A stretch of 64,000 nt of DNA from Enterococcus faecalis_A (GTDB lineage: Bacteria > Bacillota > Bacilli > Lactobacillales > Enterococcaceae). The stretch lies in contig JBPDWA010000002.1 of assembly GCA_051295955.1 (NCBI GenBank), positions 310,001 to 374,000 of the forward strand, read 5' to 3'. Below are positions 51,136 to 61,099 of this stretch, one piece after another. Position 1 is the first letter of the stretch, and every line of letters starts with the position of its first letter. Both the position numbers and the translations under genes were made by a program. The notes below the pieces were generated by a model, which saw only the letters and a program-made list of their open reading frames with translations, made no database searches and was not told where the DNA came from.

Positions 51136-51579
51136 ATAGCTTAATGCTACTAGTATGTAAAGCTTGAAACATGCTGATAACAGGTCACTGGAAAACAACA
51201 GTAGTGAGCATAAAAGATCATAAAGCTTTGGGGCGAGAATTGCGGGAGAAAAAAAGCACTTCTTGTTTGATTTGTTGTATATGATCTGGCTTCGGTTATC
51301 AGAGGCCAAAAGAGGAACCTACTATATGTCTGTGGTCTGTAATTTTTAAGTATTATTAAAAATATTTGATCAATGACTGGACTTATTTGAGGCTCAAAAG
51401 TGAAAATTATGCAAGTTAGCGTGTTGAGCTGCTCAAATTTTTAATTGGTAAAGGAGTAAGACTCAAAGGCCTTAGATCCTGGAGCTGGACGTTTCGATCT
51501 CAGCCTTTTTACCTTACTTTTGATATACCATTTTAAGAGGTGCCAGCCTTGTGTTCATAAATAAAGGAGCCAAAAAACA
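51136..51579. other. Intergenic region polA-mutM
   Basis: About 440 bp with no gene found on either strand. The mutM RBS AAAGGAGC lies at its end. It may hold the mutM promoter, but no strong -35/-10 pair stands out. Confidence 0.4.
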
Positions 51580-52416
51580 ATGCCAGAATTACCAGAAGTA
51601 GAAACAGTCCGTCGCGGTTTGGAACAATTGGTTGTGGGAAAAATGATCCAAGAAATCACTGTGTTGTGGCCGAAAATTATTGAAGCGCCAGAAGTTGAAC
51701 TTTTTCAACAAAAATTATTGGGACAAACAATTGAAGGAATTGCTCGTCGGGGAAAGTTTTTAATTTTTAAATTATCCTATAGTGATTTAATTTCACATTT
51801 GCGCATGGAAGGCAAATACGAAGTTCACCAGCAAAATGACGCCATCGCTAAGCACACTCACGTGATTTTTACTTTCACTGATGGCAGTCAACTGCGCTAT
51901 TTAGATGTGCGGAAATTTGGTCGGATGGTCTTAGTAGACAAAGACCAAGGGAAAAACTATCGTGGGATTTTAGCCTTAGGCCCTGAACCGATTCCGGAGA
52001 TGTTTAAGTTGCATGAATTTCAAAATGGATTAAAACGCCATCATAAAGCAATTAAACCACTACTGCTTGATCAGCGGTTAGTAACAGGTTTGGGAAATAT
52101 TTATGTAGATGAAGCACTTTGGCAAGCCCAAATTCATCCAGAACAGCCAGCCAATACTTTAAATGTAGCTGAAACTGAAAAACTTTATCAAGCGATCATT
52201 GATGTATTGGCTCGTGCAGTCGAAGCCGGCGGGACAACGATTCGAACGTATCTAAATGCTTTAGGAGAAGCCGGAAAATTTCAATTGCTATTAAATGTTT
52301 ATGGGCAAACTGGGCAGCCTTGTCCACGTTGTCAAACACCAATTGTCAAAACAAAGGTGGCTCAACGAGGTACGCATTTTTGCCCCCACTGCCAAATTTT
52401 GAAAGTGAGGGCATAA
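51580..52416 (+). CDS. mutM: Formamidopyrimidine-DNA glycosylase
   Basis: 278 aa. Catalytic N-terminus PELPEVETV (Pro2, Glu3), Lys59 in ARRGKF, H2TH region LVTGLGNIYVDEALW, and C-terminal zinc finger CPRC ... CPHC with AQRGTHFC. Removes oxidised purines. Followed 3 nt later by coaE. Confidence 0.97.
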   Translation: MPELPEVETVRRGLEQLVVGKMIQEITVLWPKIIEAPEVELFQQKLLGQTIEGIARRGKFLIFKLSYSDLISHLRMEGKYEVHQQNDAIAKHTHVIFTFTDGSQLRYLDVRKFGRMVLVDKDQGKNYRGILALGPEPIPEMFKLHEFQNGLKRHHKAIKPLLLDQRLVTGLGNIYVDEALWQAQIHPEQPANTLNVAETEKLYQAIIDVLARAVEAGGTTIRTYLNALGEAGKFQLLLNVYGQTGQPCPRCQTPIVKTKVAQRGTHFCPHCQILKVRA

Positions 52417-52419
52417 AAG

Positions 52420-53019
52420 ATGAGCTTTGTTTTAGGTGTAACTGGCGGCATTGCCAGTGGTAAAAGCACGGTAGTGAATGTCTTTCGTCAATGTGGCTTC
52501 CCAATTGTAGATGGTGATGTCATCGCTAGAAAAATTGTGGCCAAAGAGCAACCCGCCTTTGCTCGCTTGGAAGCTGTTTTCGGTCAGAAAATTGTGGCCG
52601 CAGATGGTAGTCTTGATCGGCAAAAACTGGGGGCCATAGTATTTGCCGACGCTCAAAAAAGAAAGTTATTGAATCAAACGTTAGCGCCTTTTTTGCGAAG
52701 CGAGATTTTACAAGCTATTGAAGTAGCTAAGAAACAAGCACCATTAGTGGTTGTAGATATTCCTCTATTATATGAAGGACATTATGAAAAGGAAATGGAT
52801 CAAGTAGCCGTCGTTTATGTTTCCCATAAAAAACAACTGGAGCGCTTAATGGAGCGTAACCAGCTGACCAAAAGCCAAGCACAACAGCGAATAGACAGTC
52901 AGTGGCCGCTGACAAAGAAAAAAGAACTAGCGGATCTTGTGTTTGATAATCAAGGAACAGTTGAACAGACGAAGCAACAAGTTTATTCTTGGCTGAGCAC
53001 CAATCATTTTTGTAAGTAA
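52420..53019 (+). CDS. coaE: Dephospho-CoA kinase
   Basis: 199 aa. P-loop GGIASGKST, DGDVIARKIV, VVVDIPLLYEGHYE. Catalyses the last step of coenzyme A synthesis. Its place directly after mutM is typical of firmicutes. Confidence 0.96.
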   Translation: MSFVLGVTGGIASGKSTVVNVFRQCGFPIVDGDVIARKIVAKEQPAFARLEAVFGQKIVAADGSLDRQKLGAIVFADAQKRKLLNQTLAPFLRSEILQAIEVAKKQAPLVVVDIPLLYEGHYEKEMDQVAVVYVSHKKQLERLMERNQLTKSQAQQRIDSQWPLTKKKELADLVFDNQGTVEQTKQQVYSWLSTNHFCK

Positions 53020-53182
53020 TAGATTTTGAATATACGTGGTTTTTTAAAAAGATATAACAGCAGTAGTTTTTCAGAGGAGGGATAACTTTAGAAACGGTCA
53101 TTAAAACTTAAACTTTGATTTTATAAATTTCGCTAAATTTTATGAGAACTGTTACTGAATGACTAGTAATAGGAAAGTTTCA

Positions 53183-53191
53183 TGTTATAAT
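53183..53191 (+). promoter_or_regulatory. Extended -10 promoter of nrdR-dnaB-dnaI
   Basis: TGTTATAAT, a TGn-extended -10 about 44 bp before the nrdR start. No good -35 and no clear NrdR box seen. Confidence 0.55.
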
Positions 53192-53234
53192 ACGAGTATA
53201 AATATATATAATTAGAATAGATGAGGTGAACACC

Positions 53235-53720
53235 ATGCGTTGTCCAAGATGTCATCATAATAATTCTCGTGTTATTGATAGCCGCCAAGCAGATGACGGC
53301 CGGGCTATTCGGCGTCGTAGAGAATGCGAAAGCTGCGGCAATCGTTTTACGACATTTGAAAGAATTGAAGCAGCGCCATTATTAGTGATTAAGAAAAATG
53401 GCGATCGAGAAGAATTTAATCGAGATAAAATCTTACGAGGCTTGATTCGTTCCGCTGAAAAACGGCCAGTAGCTATGGAACAGATGGTCCAAATTGTCGA
53501 TAATGTGGAAAATCGCGTACGTAGTTTAGGGGAAAATGAAGTTTCCACCAATCTGATTGGCGAATTTGTGATGGAAGATTTAGTCGACTTGGACGAAATT
53601 GCTTATATTCGTTTTGCAAGTGTTTATCGGCAGTTTAAAGATATGAGTGTCTTTTTGAAGGAACTTCAAGGAATTGTTGATAAAGCTAAATCTACAGACA
53701 CGCCAGAGACAAACAGTTAA
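53235..53720 (+). CDS. nrdR: Transcriptional repressor NrdR
   Basis: 161 aa from ATG 53235 (GAGGTG upstream). Zinc ribbon CPRC...CESC, DSRQADDGRAIRRRRECE, and an ATP-cone domain (IKKNGDREEFNRDKILRGL). Senses dATP/ATP to repress ribonucleotide reductase genes. In one operon with dnaB and dnaI. Confidence 0.97.
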   Translation: MRCPRCHHNNSRVIDSRQADDGRAIRRRRECESCGNRFTTFERIEAAPLLVIKKNGDREEFNRDKILRGLIRSAEKRPVAMEQMVQIVDNVENRVRSLGENEVSTNLIGEFVMEDLVDLDEIAYIRFASVYRQFKDMSVFLKELQGIVDKAKSTDTPETNS

Positions 53721-53736
53721 AAAAGGAGGTCTTTCC

Positions 53737-55146
53737 TTGAGAGATGATCGGAAAGGAATCCAACCAAAACATATATTAACAGCAGCGATCAGTACACCGC
53801 TGACTGATCAAGATATTAAAGTGTTAACATTCTTATATCAGCCAATAGTTGGTGCCAACGGTTTAAGCTTGTATTTGACGTTGCTATCTGAAATTGATGA
53901 AAACGGTCAAAGTGATGAACTCTTTCATGCTGATATAATTACTATGTTGGATTTGAGTATTCAACAACTTCAGCAGGCCAGGGAAAAATTAGAAGGGATT
54001 GGGTTATTAGAAACGTTTCTAAAAAAAGATAACGTTTTAGGGCCTCATTATCTTTATTTGTTGCGACCGCCAGAAACTTCTCAACGTTTTTTTCAAGACG
54101 ATGTCTTAGCTTTGGTTTTGTTAAATCGAGTCGGTCAACGAAAATTTGCTAAATTAGTGGAGCGTTTTCAACCTAAAATTATTGATACTGCAGGTTGTGA
54201 AAATATTTCCGCTAGTTTTAACACTGTCTATGCTTTTAAAGAAGAACAAATTGTAGCGGAAAATCAGCGGTTGCAACAAGTGAAAACATCCTTTGATAAT
54301 CAGCTTTCCGCCAAAAATGTGTCAGCAAAAACTAATTCATTTGATTGGTCGTGCTTTGTTGAGGGGCTTCATCGGTTAGGGATTCAGTTACCAGAAGATG
54401 AAAATACTTTTAAAGAAGAAGTTTATGTGTTTCATCTGTTATATGGAATCACTGAGTTGGATATGGTGGACTTTGCGTCCAAATCGTTTGATTATTATAC
54501 TAGCCGAATTGTTAAAAAAGAATTCGAACGGACGATCTACCAAGCATTTGATATGGATAAAAAACAGCACTCATCAGCGCTCATGCGTAATGAAACTGCA
54601 GATTTATCCCCTTCTGAGCAGCAAACGTATCGCTATAATTCCCTACAGCTAGCAGGGTTTTCTCAACTGGATATTCAAGTGATTTTAGATAGTGAGCAGC
54701 ATGCACCGCTGCAATATTTAGAAGCGCTAAAAAAAGAGCGTGGAGGATATACGACCCCTCAAGAGCGCTCCTTGATTAAATACTTAGTCACTAAATCCGG
54801 CTTACCTAACAGTGTTATTAATGTGTTAATTAACTACGTTTACAATATCCAACAGCAGCCGACCCTTAAGGCTGAATATGTTAATCGTATCGCAAATGAA
54901 TGGGCTCAAAGTGAGATCAACTCTCCGGAAAAAGCGATTGAACATGTACGTGAGCTAGCTAAAAAAAGCCAAGAAAAGCAACAACAACGCAAACAACAAT
55001 ATCAAGGAAAACGTCCTATGTTGCGGCAGGAAACATTGCCGGATTGGGTAGAACATCCAGTTTCGGAAAAGAAATTATCGAAAGAAAAACAGGCTCAACT
55101 GGAAGAAGAACTACAAAATCTGTTAAACGGAGAGGAGGATAAATAA
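53737..55146 (+). CDS. dnaB: Replication initiation and membrane attachment protein DnaB
   Basis: 469 aa from TTG 53737, 8 nt after AAAGGAGG; the in-frame ATG upstream lies inside nrdR. DnaD/DnaB-type winged-helix N-terminus (LTDQDIKVLTFLYQPIVGANGLSLYLTL) and DDBH2 domain (about 325-400, YLVTKSGLPNSVINVLINYV), then a Gln/Lys-rich linker and a conserved tail (LPDW ... KKLSKEKQAQLEEELQNLL). Loads the replicative helicase with DnaD and DnaI. Overlaps dnaI by 1 nt. Confidence 0.95.
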   Translation: MRDDRKGIQPKHILTAAISTPLTDQDIKVLTFLYQPIVGANGLSLYLTLLSEIDENGQSDELFHADIITMLDLSIQQLQQAREKLEGIGLLETFLKKDNVLGPHYLYLLRPPETSQRFFQDDVLALVLLNRVGQRKFAKLVERFQPKIIDTAGCENISASFNTVYAFKEEQIVAENQRLQQVKTSFDNQLSAKNVSAKTNSFDWSCFVEGLHRLGIQLPEDENTFKEEVYVFHLLYGITELDMVDFASKSFDYYTSRIVKKEFERTIYQAFDMDKKQHSSALMRNETADLSPSEQQTYRYNSLQLAGFSQLDIQVILDSEQHAPLQYLEALKKERGGYTTPQERSLIKYLVTKSGLPNSVINVLINYVYNIQQQPTLKAEYVNRIANEWAQSEINSPEKAIEHVRELAKKSQEKQQQRKQQYQGKRPMLRQETLPDWVEHPVSEKKLSKEKQAQLEEELQNLLNGEEDK

Positions 55147-56075
55147 TGGAAGATGTGGGCAAAGAACTGTCAAAAATTATTCAAAAACGGGCGTTTAATC
55201 AGCGTTATGAAACGCTGGTCAACGAAGTGCTCAAAGACGAAGATGTCCAAAACTTCATTCAAGAACATCGCCACCGTTTAACGGATGAAGATATTCGCAA
55301 AAGTTATGCCAAACTTTATGAATTCGTACAGGAGAAGAAAAAGTTCCAATTAAATGATCCGACTATGATCGCTCCTGGCTATGAGCCGAAATTAGCATTG
55401 AATTTTCACTATATCGATGTGACATATGTACCGACTGCGGCTTTGCTTGCCCGTCAGAAAGAAGAAGAAATTCGTAGCCGCGTCAAAGCCATGGATATGC
55501 CCAAAGATGTGAGAGAAGCGAGTTTACGCAATTTTGATACGACGTCAGAAGGTAGAGCGGAAGCCTTGGCTGCTGCAATGAAATTAATTAGAGCCTATCC
55601 GGAAAGTCCTAAAGAGTTTCATAAGGGACTTTATTTGCAAGGGACGTTCGGTGTTGGTAAGTCATTTCTGTTGGGAGCAATCGCTAATGCCTTAGCAGAG
55701 CGTGGGTTCATTACCACGATTGTCCATTTTCCAACGTTTACAGTTGAGATGAAACAGGCGATTGCTAAAGATTTAGTGGGAGAAAAACTAGATGCTGTTA
55801 AAAAATCCCCGATTTTGATGATTGATGATATTGGTGCCGAGTCGATGACGAGCTGGATTCGTGATGATGTGCTTAGCGTGATTTTACAATATCGGATGCA
55901 AGAGCAATTAGTTACTTTCTTTTCTTCTAATTTAACGATGAAGGACTTGGAACAACATTTAACCGTTACTCAGCGAGGAGAGCAGGAGCCCTTGAAAGCA
56001 CGGCGCATTATGGAGCGTATTCGCTACTTGTCTAAAGAGGTTATGATGTCCGGGCAAGATCGCCGTAATGGCTAA
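55146..56075 (+). CDS. dnaI: Primosomal protein DnaI (helicase loader)
   Basis: 309 aa. N-terminal helicase-binding domain, then AAA+ ATPase: Walker A GTFGVGKS, Walker B ILMIDDIG, sensor region FFSSNLT and an arginine-rich end. Loads DnaC helicase with DnaB/DnaD. RBS GAGAGGAGG. Confidence 0.97.
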   Translation: MEDVGKELSKIIQKRAFNQRYETLVNEVLKDEDVQNFIQEHRHRLTDEDIRKSYAKLYEFVQEKKKFQLNDPTMIAPGYEPKLALNFHYIDVTYVPTAALLARQKEEEIRSRVKAMDMPKDVREASLRNFDTTSEGRAEALAAAMKLIRAYPESPKEFHKGLYLQGTFGVGKSFLLGAIANALAERGFITTIVHFPTFTVEMKQAIAKDLVGEKLDAVKKSPILMIDDIGAESMTSWIRDDVLSVILQYRMQEQLVTFFSSNLTMKDLEQHLTVTQRGEQEPLKARRIMERIRYLSKEVMMSGQDRRNG

Positions 56076-56120
56076 AAAGTAAGGTTGTCCTGACAGATGT
56101 TAAAAAATCGATCAATTAGA

Positions 56121-56159
56121 AAAAGCCGCTCAATTTATTTTTAGATTGAGCGGCTTTTG
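56121..56159 (+). terminator. Terminator of nrdR-dnaB-dnaI
   Basis: AAAAGCCGCTCAAT pairs with ATTGAGCGGCTTTT. A second copy of ATTGAGCGGCTTTT, without its partner, occurs near 56269-56282. Confidence 0.9.
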
Positions 56160-56328
56160 TGTAGTGGCCGAAAAAACTGAGTGCTGGGCACCGTTTTAAA
56201 GAAAGGCTGAGCCAGCCATTGATATGTTTGAGCAACTGGAGTATAAGCTGTGCAAAAGGCTTTTTCTATTGAGCGGCTTTTATAAAATTATTGGAAACCT
56301 GACGGGTAGCCACTACTTATTCATAAAG

Positions 56329-57483
56329 TTACGTTAATTTTAGTTTTTCAATACGATCAAAGGCTGCTTTAAGGAGCGATCGATCTTGCGTAGCAGCTAA
56401 GCGGATATAATCATCGCCAGTTGTTTCGCCAAAAGCTTTCCCAGGGATAACTAAAACTTTGGCTTCACGCAAAAGTTTTTCAACAAAAGGAACAGAAGTC
56501 AAGCCGGATTTTTTGATATTAATAAAGGCGTAAATACTGCCTTTTACCGGATGTAAGGACAAAAATGGAACTGCCGCCACTCGCTTGGCTACGTAGTCAA
56601 GTCGCGCTTGGAAAACTTCAACAATAGGAGTGGTTAATTCAGTGAAATGATTCAGTGCGTAAATTCCAGCTTGTTGCGAAATAGAAGGCGCAGAATACGT
56701 AATGCTTTCATTAATTTGTTTCGCTACTTCATTAATATACGCTGGGGCAATCATATAACCAATTCGCCAACCAGTCATAGCAAAGGCTTTTGAAAAACTA
56801 CCTAAAGTAATCGTATGCTCAGGTGCAAAAGTTGCCATTGGTACGAAAGTGTCATGGAAACAAAAAGCTTCGTAAACTTCATCGGATAAAATATAAAAAT
56901 CATGTTCTTGCGCCAAAGCAGCAATAGCTTCGAAAGTTGCTTTTGAAAAAACAGCACCTGTTGGGTTGTTTGGCGAATTAATAATCAACGCTTTTGTTTT
57001 CGGTGTGATCTTTGTTTTGAGTAAATCCAAATTAATTTGGAACCCATCTTCTTCATAAGTAGGTAAGAAAATCGGTTGACCACCGGCAAAAAGTACTTGG
57101 TCTTTATAAGGTGAGAAATACGGTTCATGAATAATTACTTCATCACCAGAATCCAAGATTACTTGCAGTGCTAAATACATGCCATGCAATGCGCCAACTG
57201 TTGCACGAATTTGGGTGGGATGAACCTCCAGCTGATAATGATTTTGATAAAAATTACTTACAGCTGAAAGAAATGCTTGGCTGCCATCTGCAGCCGTATA
57301 TTTGGTATGCCCATTTTTGGCATCCAGCAAGGCTTGTTGGATAATGCGTTCATCGGTAATTAAGTCAGGATCACCAATGGACAAATCTAACAGATCTGGT
57401 GTTTTTTTGGCTAAAGTTGCAATGTCCATTAATAAATTTTCTTTTGGAATTTGGTGGCGCAGCGCAATTTTTGAACGATCCAT
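56329..57483 (-). CDS. PLP-dependent aminotransferase, class I/II
   Basis: 384 aa. LSIGDPDL near the N-terminus, YTAADGSQAF, INSPNNPTGAVFS, LSDEVYEAF and the PLP lysine in GSFSKAFAMTGWRIGYM are complete. Likely an aspartate/aromatic-type aminotransferase; substrate not resolved. Downstream of, and 13 nt from, the glutamine-type transporter genes, so probably the last gene of that operon. Confidence 0.92.
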   Translation of the reverse strand: MDRSKIALRHQIPKENLLMDIATLAKKTPDLLDLSIGDPDLITDERIIQQALLDAKNGHTKYTAADGSQAFLSAVSNFYQNHYQLEVHPTQIRATVGALHGMYLALQVILDSGDEVIIHEPYFSPYKDQVLFAGGQPIFLPTYEEDGFQINLDLLKTKITPKTKALIINSPNNPTGAVFSKATFEAIAALAQEHDFYILSDEVYEAFCFHDTFVPMATFAPEHTITLGSFSKAFAMTGWRIGYMIAPAYINEVAKQINESITYSAPSISQQAGIYALNHFTELTTPIVEVFQARLDYVAKRVAAVPFLSLHPVKGSIYAFINIKKSGLTSVPFVEKLLREAKVLVIPGKAFGETTGDDYIRLAATQDRSLLKAAFDRIEKLKLT

Positions 57484-57496
57484 ACGAGTGTCTCCT

Positions 57497-58219
57497 TTAT
57501 AATACTTTTCTTAAAAAATCTTGGGTTCGTGGGTTGCTAGGGTTACCAAAAATTTCATTCGGTGTTCCAGCTTCTTGAATAATTCCGCCGTCCATAAAGA
57601 TCACACGATCGGCTACTTCTCTGGCAAATCCCATTTCATGAGTAACCACCACCATCGTCATTCCTTCTAAGGCTAGAGCTTTCATGACCGCTAGCACCTC
57701 ACCAACCATCTCCGGATCCAAAGCAGAAGTTGGTTCGTCAAACAGCATTACGTCTGGTTCCATTGCTAAAGCTCTAGCAATTGCGACCCGTTGTTGTTGA
57801 CCACCGGAAAGCTGCGCCGGGTAGTGAAAGCTTTTTTCTGCTAAGCCAACTTGTTCCAATAAAGCTAGCGCTTGTTTTTTCGCATATTCCGGTTTGATTT
57901 TTTTAACTTTAATCGGACTGATCGTTAAGTTTTCTAAGACGGTTTTATGAGGAAATAAATTAAAACTTTGAAAAACCATTCCCATTTTTTGGCGAATTTG
58001 ATCAATGTTGCTTTCTTTAGCTAAAATATTTTTCCCTTCAAATTCAATCATACCATCAGTTGGTGTCTCTAAAAGATTTAAGCAGCGAAGAAATGTACTT
58101 TTGCCACTACCAGAAGGTCCAATAATTACTACTACTTCTCCTGGATGAACAGTCAAATCAATGCCTTTTAAGACATCATTTTTGCCAAATGTTTTATGCA
58201 AGTTTTTAATATTAATCAC
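57497..58219 (-). CDS. glnQ: Amino acid ABC transporter ATP-binding protein (GlnQ-like)
   Basis: 240 aa. Walker A GPSGSGKST, signature LSGGQQQR, Walker B VMLFDEPTSALD, H-loop VTHEMGFA: the polar amino acid uptake type. Overlaps the upstream permease gene by 8 nt. Confidence 0.95.
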   Translation of the reverse strand: MINIKNLHKTFGKNDVLKGIDLTVHPGEVVVIIGPSGSGKSTFLRCLNLLETPTDGMIEFEGKNILAKESNIDQIRQKMGMVFQSFNLFPHKTVLENLTISPIKVKKIKPEYAKKQALALLEQVGLAEKSFHYPAQLSGGQQQRVAIARALAMEPDVMLFDEPTSALDPEMVGEVLAVMKALALEGMTMVVVTHEMGFAREVADRVIFMDGGIIQEAGTPNEIFGNPSNPRTQDFLRKVL

Positions 58220-59675
58220 TGGTGCTCATTCTCCTTTCAGCAATGCCCAACAGACGAGAGAGGGTAAAGGTTAAAACAAAATAAATTAATGAAACGACTA
58301 AATACGGCAAGAAAGGCTTGAAGCTGGCGCCTTGCACATTTCCAGCTTGAAAAATTAATTCAGAAACCCCAATGACAGATACAACGGAAGATTCTTTAAT
58401 AACCGTTACAAATTCATTCCCAAGCGCTGGTAAAATATTTTTGATCGCTTGCGGGAATATAATAAAGCGCATTGCTTGTGCTTGATTCATACCTAACGAA
58501 CGTGCAGCTTCCAGCTGTCCTTTATTGACGGCGTTAATGCCGGCTCGAATGATCTCAGCTACATAAGCCCCACTATTTAACGCTAAGGCAATACAACCGG
58601 CTGCTATTTTTGATAAATCAAGACCAAGAACACCCGTACCAAAGTACACAATAAAAATTTGGACTAACAGCGGCGTTCCCCGGACATATTCAATGTAGGC
58701 AGTTGCTAAACCACGCAAAAGCTTAGATTGTGCCAATTTCATTAAGGCCAATAGACCACCTAAGATGGCACCGAATAAAACACCGATAAAGGCTAAAAAG
58801 ATCGTATAGCCAGCGCCACTAAGGTAATATTTTCCATATTTTTCTAAGAAGCTTTTATTATCGGCGAACATTAGTTTGTTCGCTTCTTTTTGATAGCCAT
58901 CCATTAATTTTTGATCGTCGATTTCTTTAATAGAAGCATTTACTTTTTTTTCTAAGATCGGTGCATTTTTTGAAAAGGCTACCGCTGCATCTTTTTCACC
59001 ATTTTGAAAGGTGATATCAGCAAAAGCCAAATCCTTATTTTGTGCAATATAGGCTTCAGCTACTGGGCCTTCAATAACCGCTGCCTCAATTTTTTTATTT
59101 TTTAAATTCATGATTATGTCCGGAATTTTTTGTAGCGAAGTCGGAATAGCACCGGTCATTTCATTTTTGATTAGTTCTTCTTGTGTCGTTTGTTTTTGAG
59201 CACCAACATTAATTCCGTTGAAATCTTTAGTAGAAGTAAACCTTGTTTCATCATCTTTGCGCACGATAACTCGCTGTTTTACGTGCATGTAAGGCAGTGA
59301 AAAACTAACTTCCTGCAAGCGTTCTGGCGTCGGAGACATTCCGGAAATAACCATATCAATTTTGCCGGTTTTTAAGGCACCTAAAAGTGCGTCAAAGCCT
59401 AATTCTTCGATTTTTAGCTTTACACCTAAGTCAGCAGCAATTTTTTGAGCAATAGAAATATCAAAGCCGACCACTTGATCTTTGCCATCCACCGTTGCAT
59501 GAAATTCATAAGGGGCGTAATCAGCAGAAAGACCGACAATTAGCTCGCCTTTTTTTATGATTGAATCATAGACTGGGTCTTTTTCAGCTGCCATACTAGC
59601 TTTAAAAGGTAGTAATGTCAGTGCTAGGCAGAAAAATAAAAGGATAAGAGCACAACTTTTTTTAATAATTTTCAT
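58212..59675 (-). CDS. Fused substrate-binding protein/permease for glutamine-type amino acids
   Basis: 487 aa. Signal peptide (about 1-29), SBP family 3 domain (about 35-265: GLSADYAPYEFHA, VGFDISIAQKIA, DMVISGMSPTPERL), then membrane permease domain (about 280-487) with the EAA-type loop ARSLGMNQAQAMRFIIFPQ. This GlnPH fusion is common in lactobacillales. Works with the adjacent GlnQ-like ATPase. Confidence 0.94.
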   Translation of the reverse strand: MKIIKKSCALILLFFCLALTLLPFKASMAAEKDPVYDSIIKKGELIVGLSADYAPYEFHATVDGKDQVVGFDISIAQKIAADLGVKLKIEELGFDALLGALKTGKIDMVISGMSPTPERLQEVSFSLPYMHVKQRVIVRKDDETRFTSTKDFNGINVGAQKQTTQEELIKNEMTGAIPTSLQKIPDIIMNLKNKKIEAAVIEGPVAEAYIAQNKDLAFADITFQNGEKDAAVAFSKNAPILEKKVNASIKEIDDQKLMDGYQKEANKLMFADNKSFLEKYGKYYLSGAGYTIFLAFIGVLFGAILGGLLALMKLAQSKLLRGLATAYIEYVRGTPLLVQIFIVYFGTGVLGLDLSKIAAGCIALALNSGAYVAEIIRAGINAVNKGQLEAARSLGMNQAQAMRFIIFPQAIKNILPALGNEFVTVIKESSVVSVIGVSELIFQAGNVQGASFKPFLPYLVVSLIYFVLTFTLSRLLGIAERRMSTSD

Positions 59676-59849
59676 TTTTTAACCCCTTTTCGCGTAATTA
59701 TTCAATAAATATTCATGAAATGTCTATAAAATGTATAAAAATTTATTGTTTTTGGATTTGGATTATCATATCATAGATTTAATGAAAGGAAAAGCTGTTT
59801 TGAAAAAAATGTTAATTTTTTCTTTTAATAAAAAAGAGGAGGAATTTAG

Positions 59850-60953
59850 ATGAATCAATCATTGATTGTTAGAGGAGGCCCTCAAGAATATGAATGCAAA
59901 ATCGGAGCTTGGACCGACTTGGAGCTTCATTTAAATCGTCGTAATATTCAACGAGTTTTAGTGCTTCATGGTGAGCAATCCTGGCAAGTGGCAGCACCGT
60001 TTTTTCCAAAATTTAAAGAGGTTCAAGCGGTGTTTGAGCCTTATGGCGGCCAGTGTACGGACCAACGAATTCAAGAGGTTATAGCCAGTGTTCATCAACA
60101 AAAAAGTCAAGCTATTATAGCAGTAGGCGGGGGGACCGTTTCAGATTTAGGGAAAGCTGTAGCTCATCGTGGTCGGGTACCAATCATTATTTTACCTACC
60201 TTAGCAGCAACTTGTGCAGCTTGGACACCGCTAAGCGTGATCTATCAGTCAAATGGTGCCATGGATCGTTATGAAGTCTTTCCTACCGCTAATGCGTTGG
60301 TTTTATTGGAACCTCGTGTTATTTTGGCTTCCCCAATATCATTGATGATCGCTGGAATCGGAGATACTTTGGCAAAGTGGTATGAAGCAGATGCAATGAT
60401 CAGCCAATTATCGGTGGCTTCAATGGAAATCCAAGTCGCAGCTTTTGCTGCAAAAAAATGTCGTGATATTTTATTGGAAGACAGTCTGGCGGCTATAGGA
60501 GCGATGCAGACTCAAACGTTAAATCAAGCCTTTTTAAATGTCATAGAAACCAATATATTCGTTGGTGGAATGGTGGGCGGCTTTGGGGATGATTATGGTC
60601 GGACCGCAGGAGCCCATTCCATTCATGACGCTTTAACGATTTTGCCGCAAAGCCATCAACAACTTCATGGCAATAAAGTAGCTTATGGCGTGTTAGTCCA
60701 GCTGGTAATTGAAGAAAAATGGCAAGAAATTGAGTTTTTGCTGCCTTTTTATCAACAAATTGGTCTGCCGATTTCTTTAAAAGCGATGAAAATGGATCAT
60801 ATATCTGCTGAGGATCTACAAGCAGTGGCTGAACGAGCTTGTGCACCGGGAGAAACTATCTTTTATATGAAAGAAACTATCACCCCTAAAGTAGTGGCTG
60901 ATGCTATGCAACGTTTGGAACAATTTGTCCTTCAGTCAGTTGCCAACCAATGA
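59850..60953 (+). CDS. Iron-containing alcohol dehydrogenase family, glycerol dehydrogenase-like
   Basis: 367 aa. NAD-binding AIIAVGGGTVSDLGKAVAH, PTLAATCAAWTPLSVIY, GIGDTLAKWYEA, and metal-binding His residues in AGAHSIHDAL and HGNKVAYG. Closest in pattern to GldA/hydroxycarboxylate dehydrogenase-like proteins; substrate uncertain. RBS AAGAGGAGG. Divergent from the transporter operon. Confidence 0.87.
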   Translation: MNQSLIVRGGPQEYECKIGAWTDLELHLNRRNIQRVLVLHGEQSWQVAAPFFPKFKEVQAVFEPYGGQCTDQRIQEVIASVHQQKSQAIIAVGGGTVSDLGKAVAHRGRVPIIILPTLAATCAAWTPLSVIYQSNGAMDRYEVFPTANALVLLEPRVILASPISLMIAGIGDTLAKWYEADAMISQLSVASMEIQVAAFAAKKCRDILLEDSLAAIGAMQTQTLNQAFLNVIETNIFVGGMVGGFGDDYGRTAGAHSIHDALTILPQSHQQLHGNKVAYGVLVQLVIEEKWQEIEFLLPFYQQIGLPISLKAMKMDHISAEDLQAVAERACAPGETIFYMKETITPKVVADAMQRLEQFVLQSVANQ

Positions 60954-61099
60954 TTGCTTGACAGCTATTCACCTATTAACTTTCTGGCTTGATCTCTCCA
61001 AAAACCGAACCAAAGAATAGGCTGGCAAACCTTGCAAAAGCAAAGGAAAAAAAGTATGATGGGAAGAGTATAAATTATCAGAAGAAAGTAGGGAAATGA

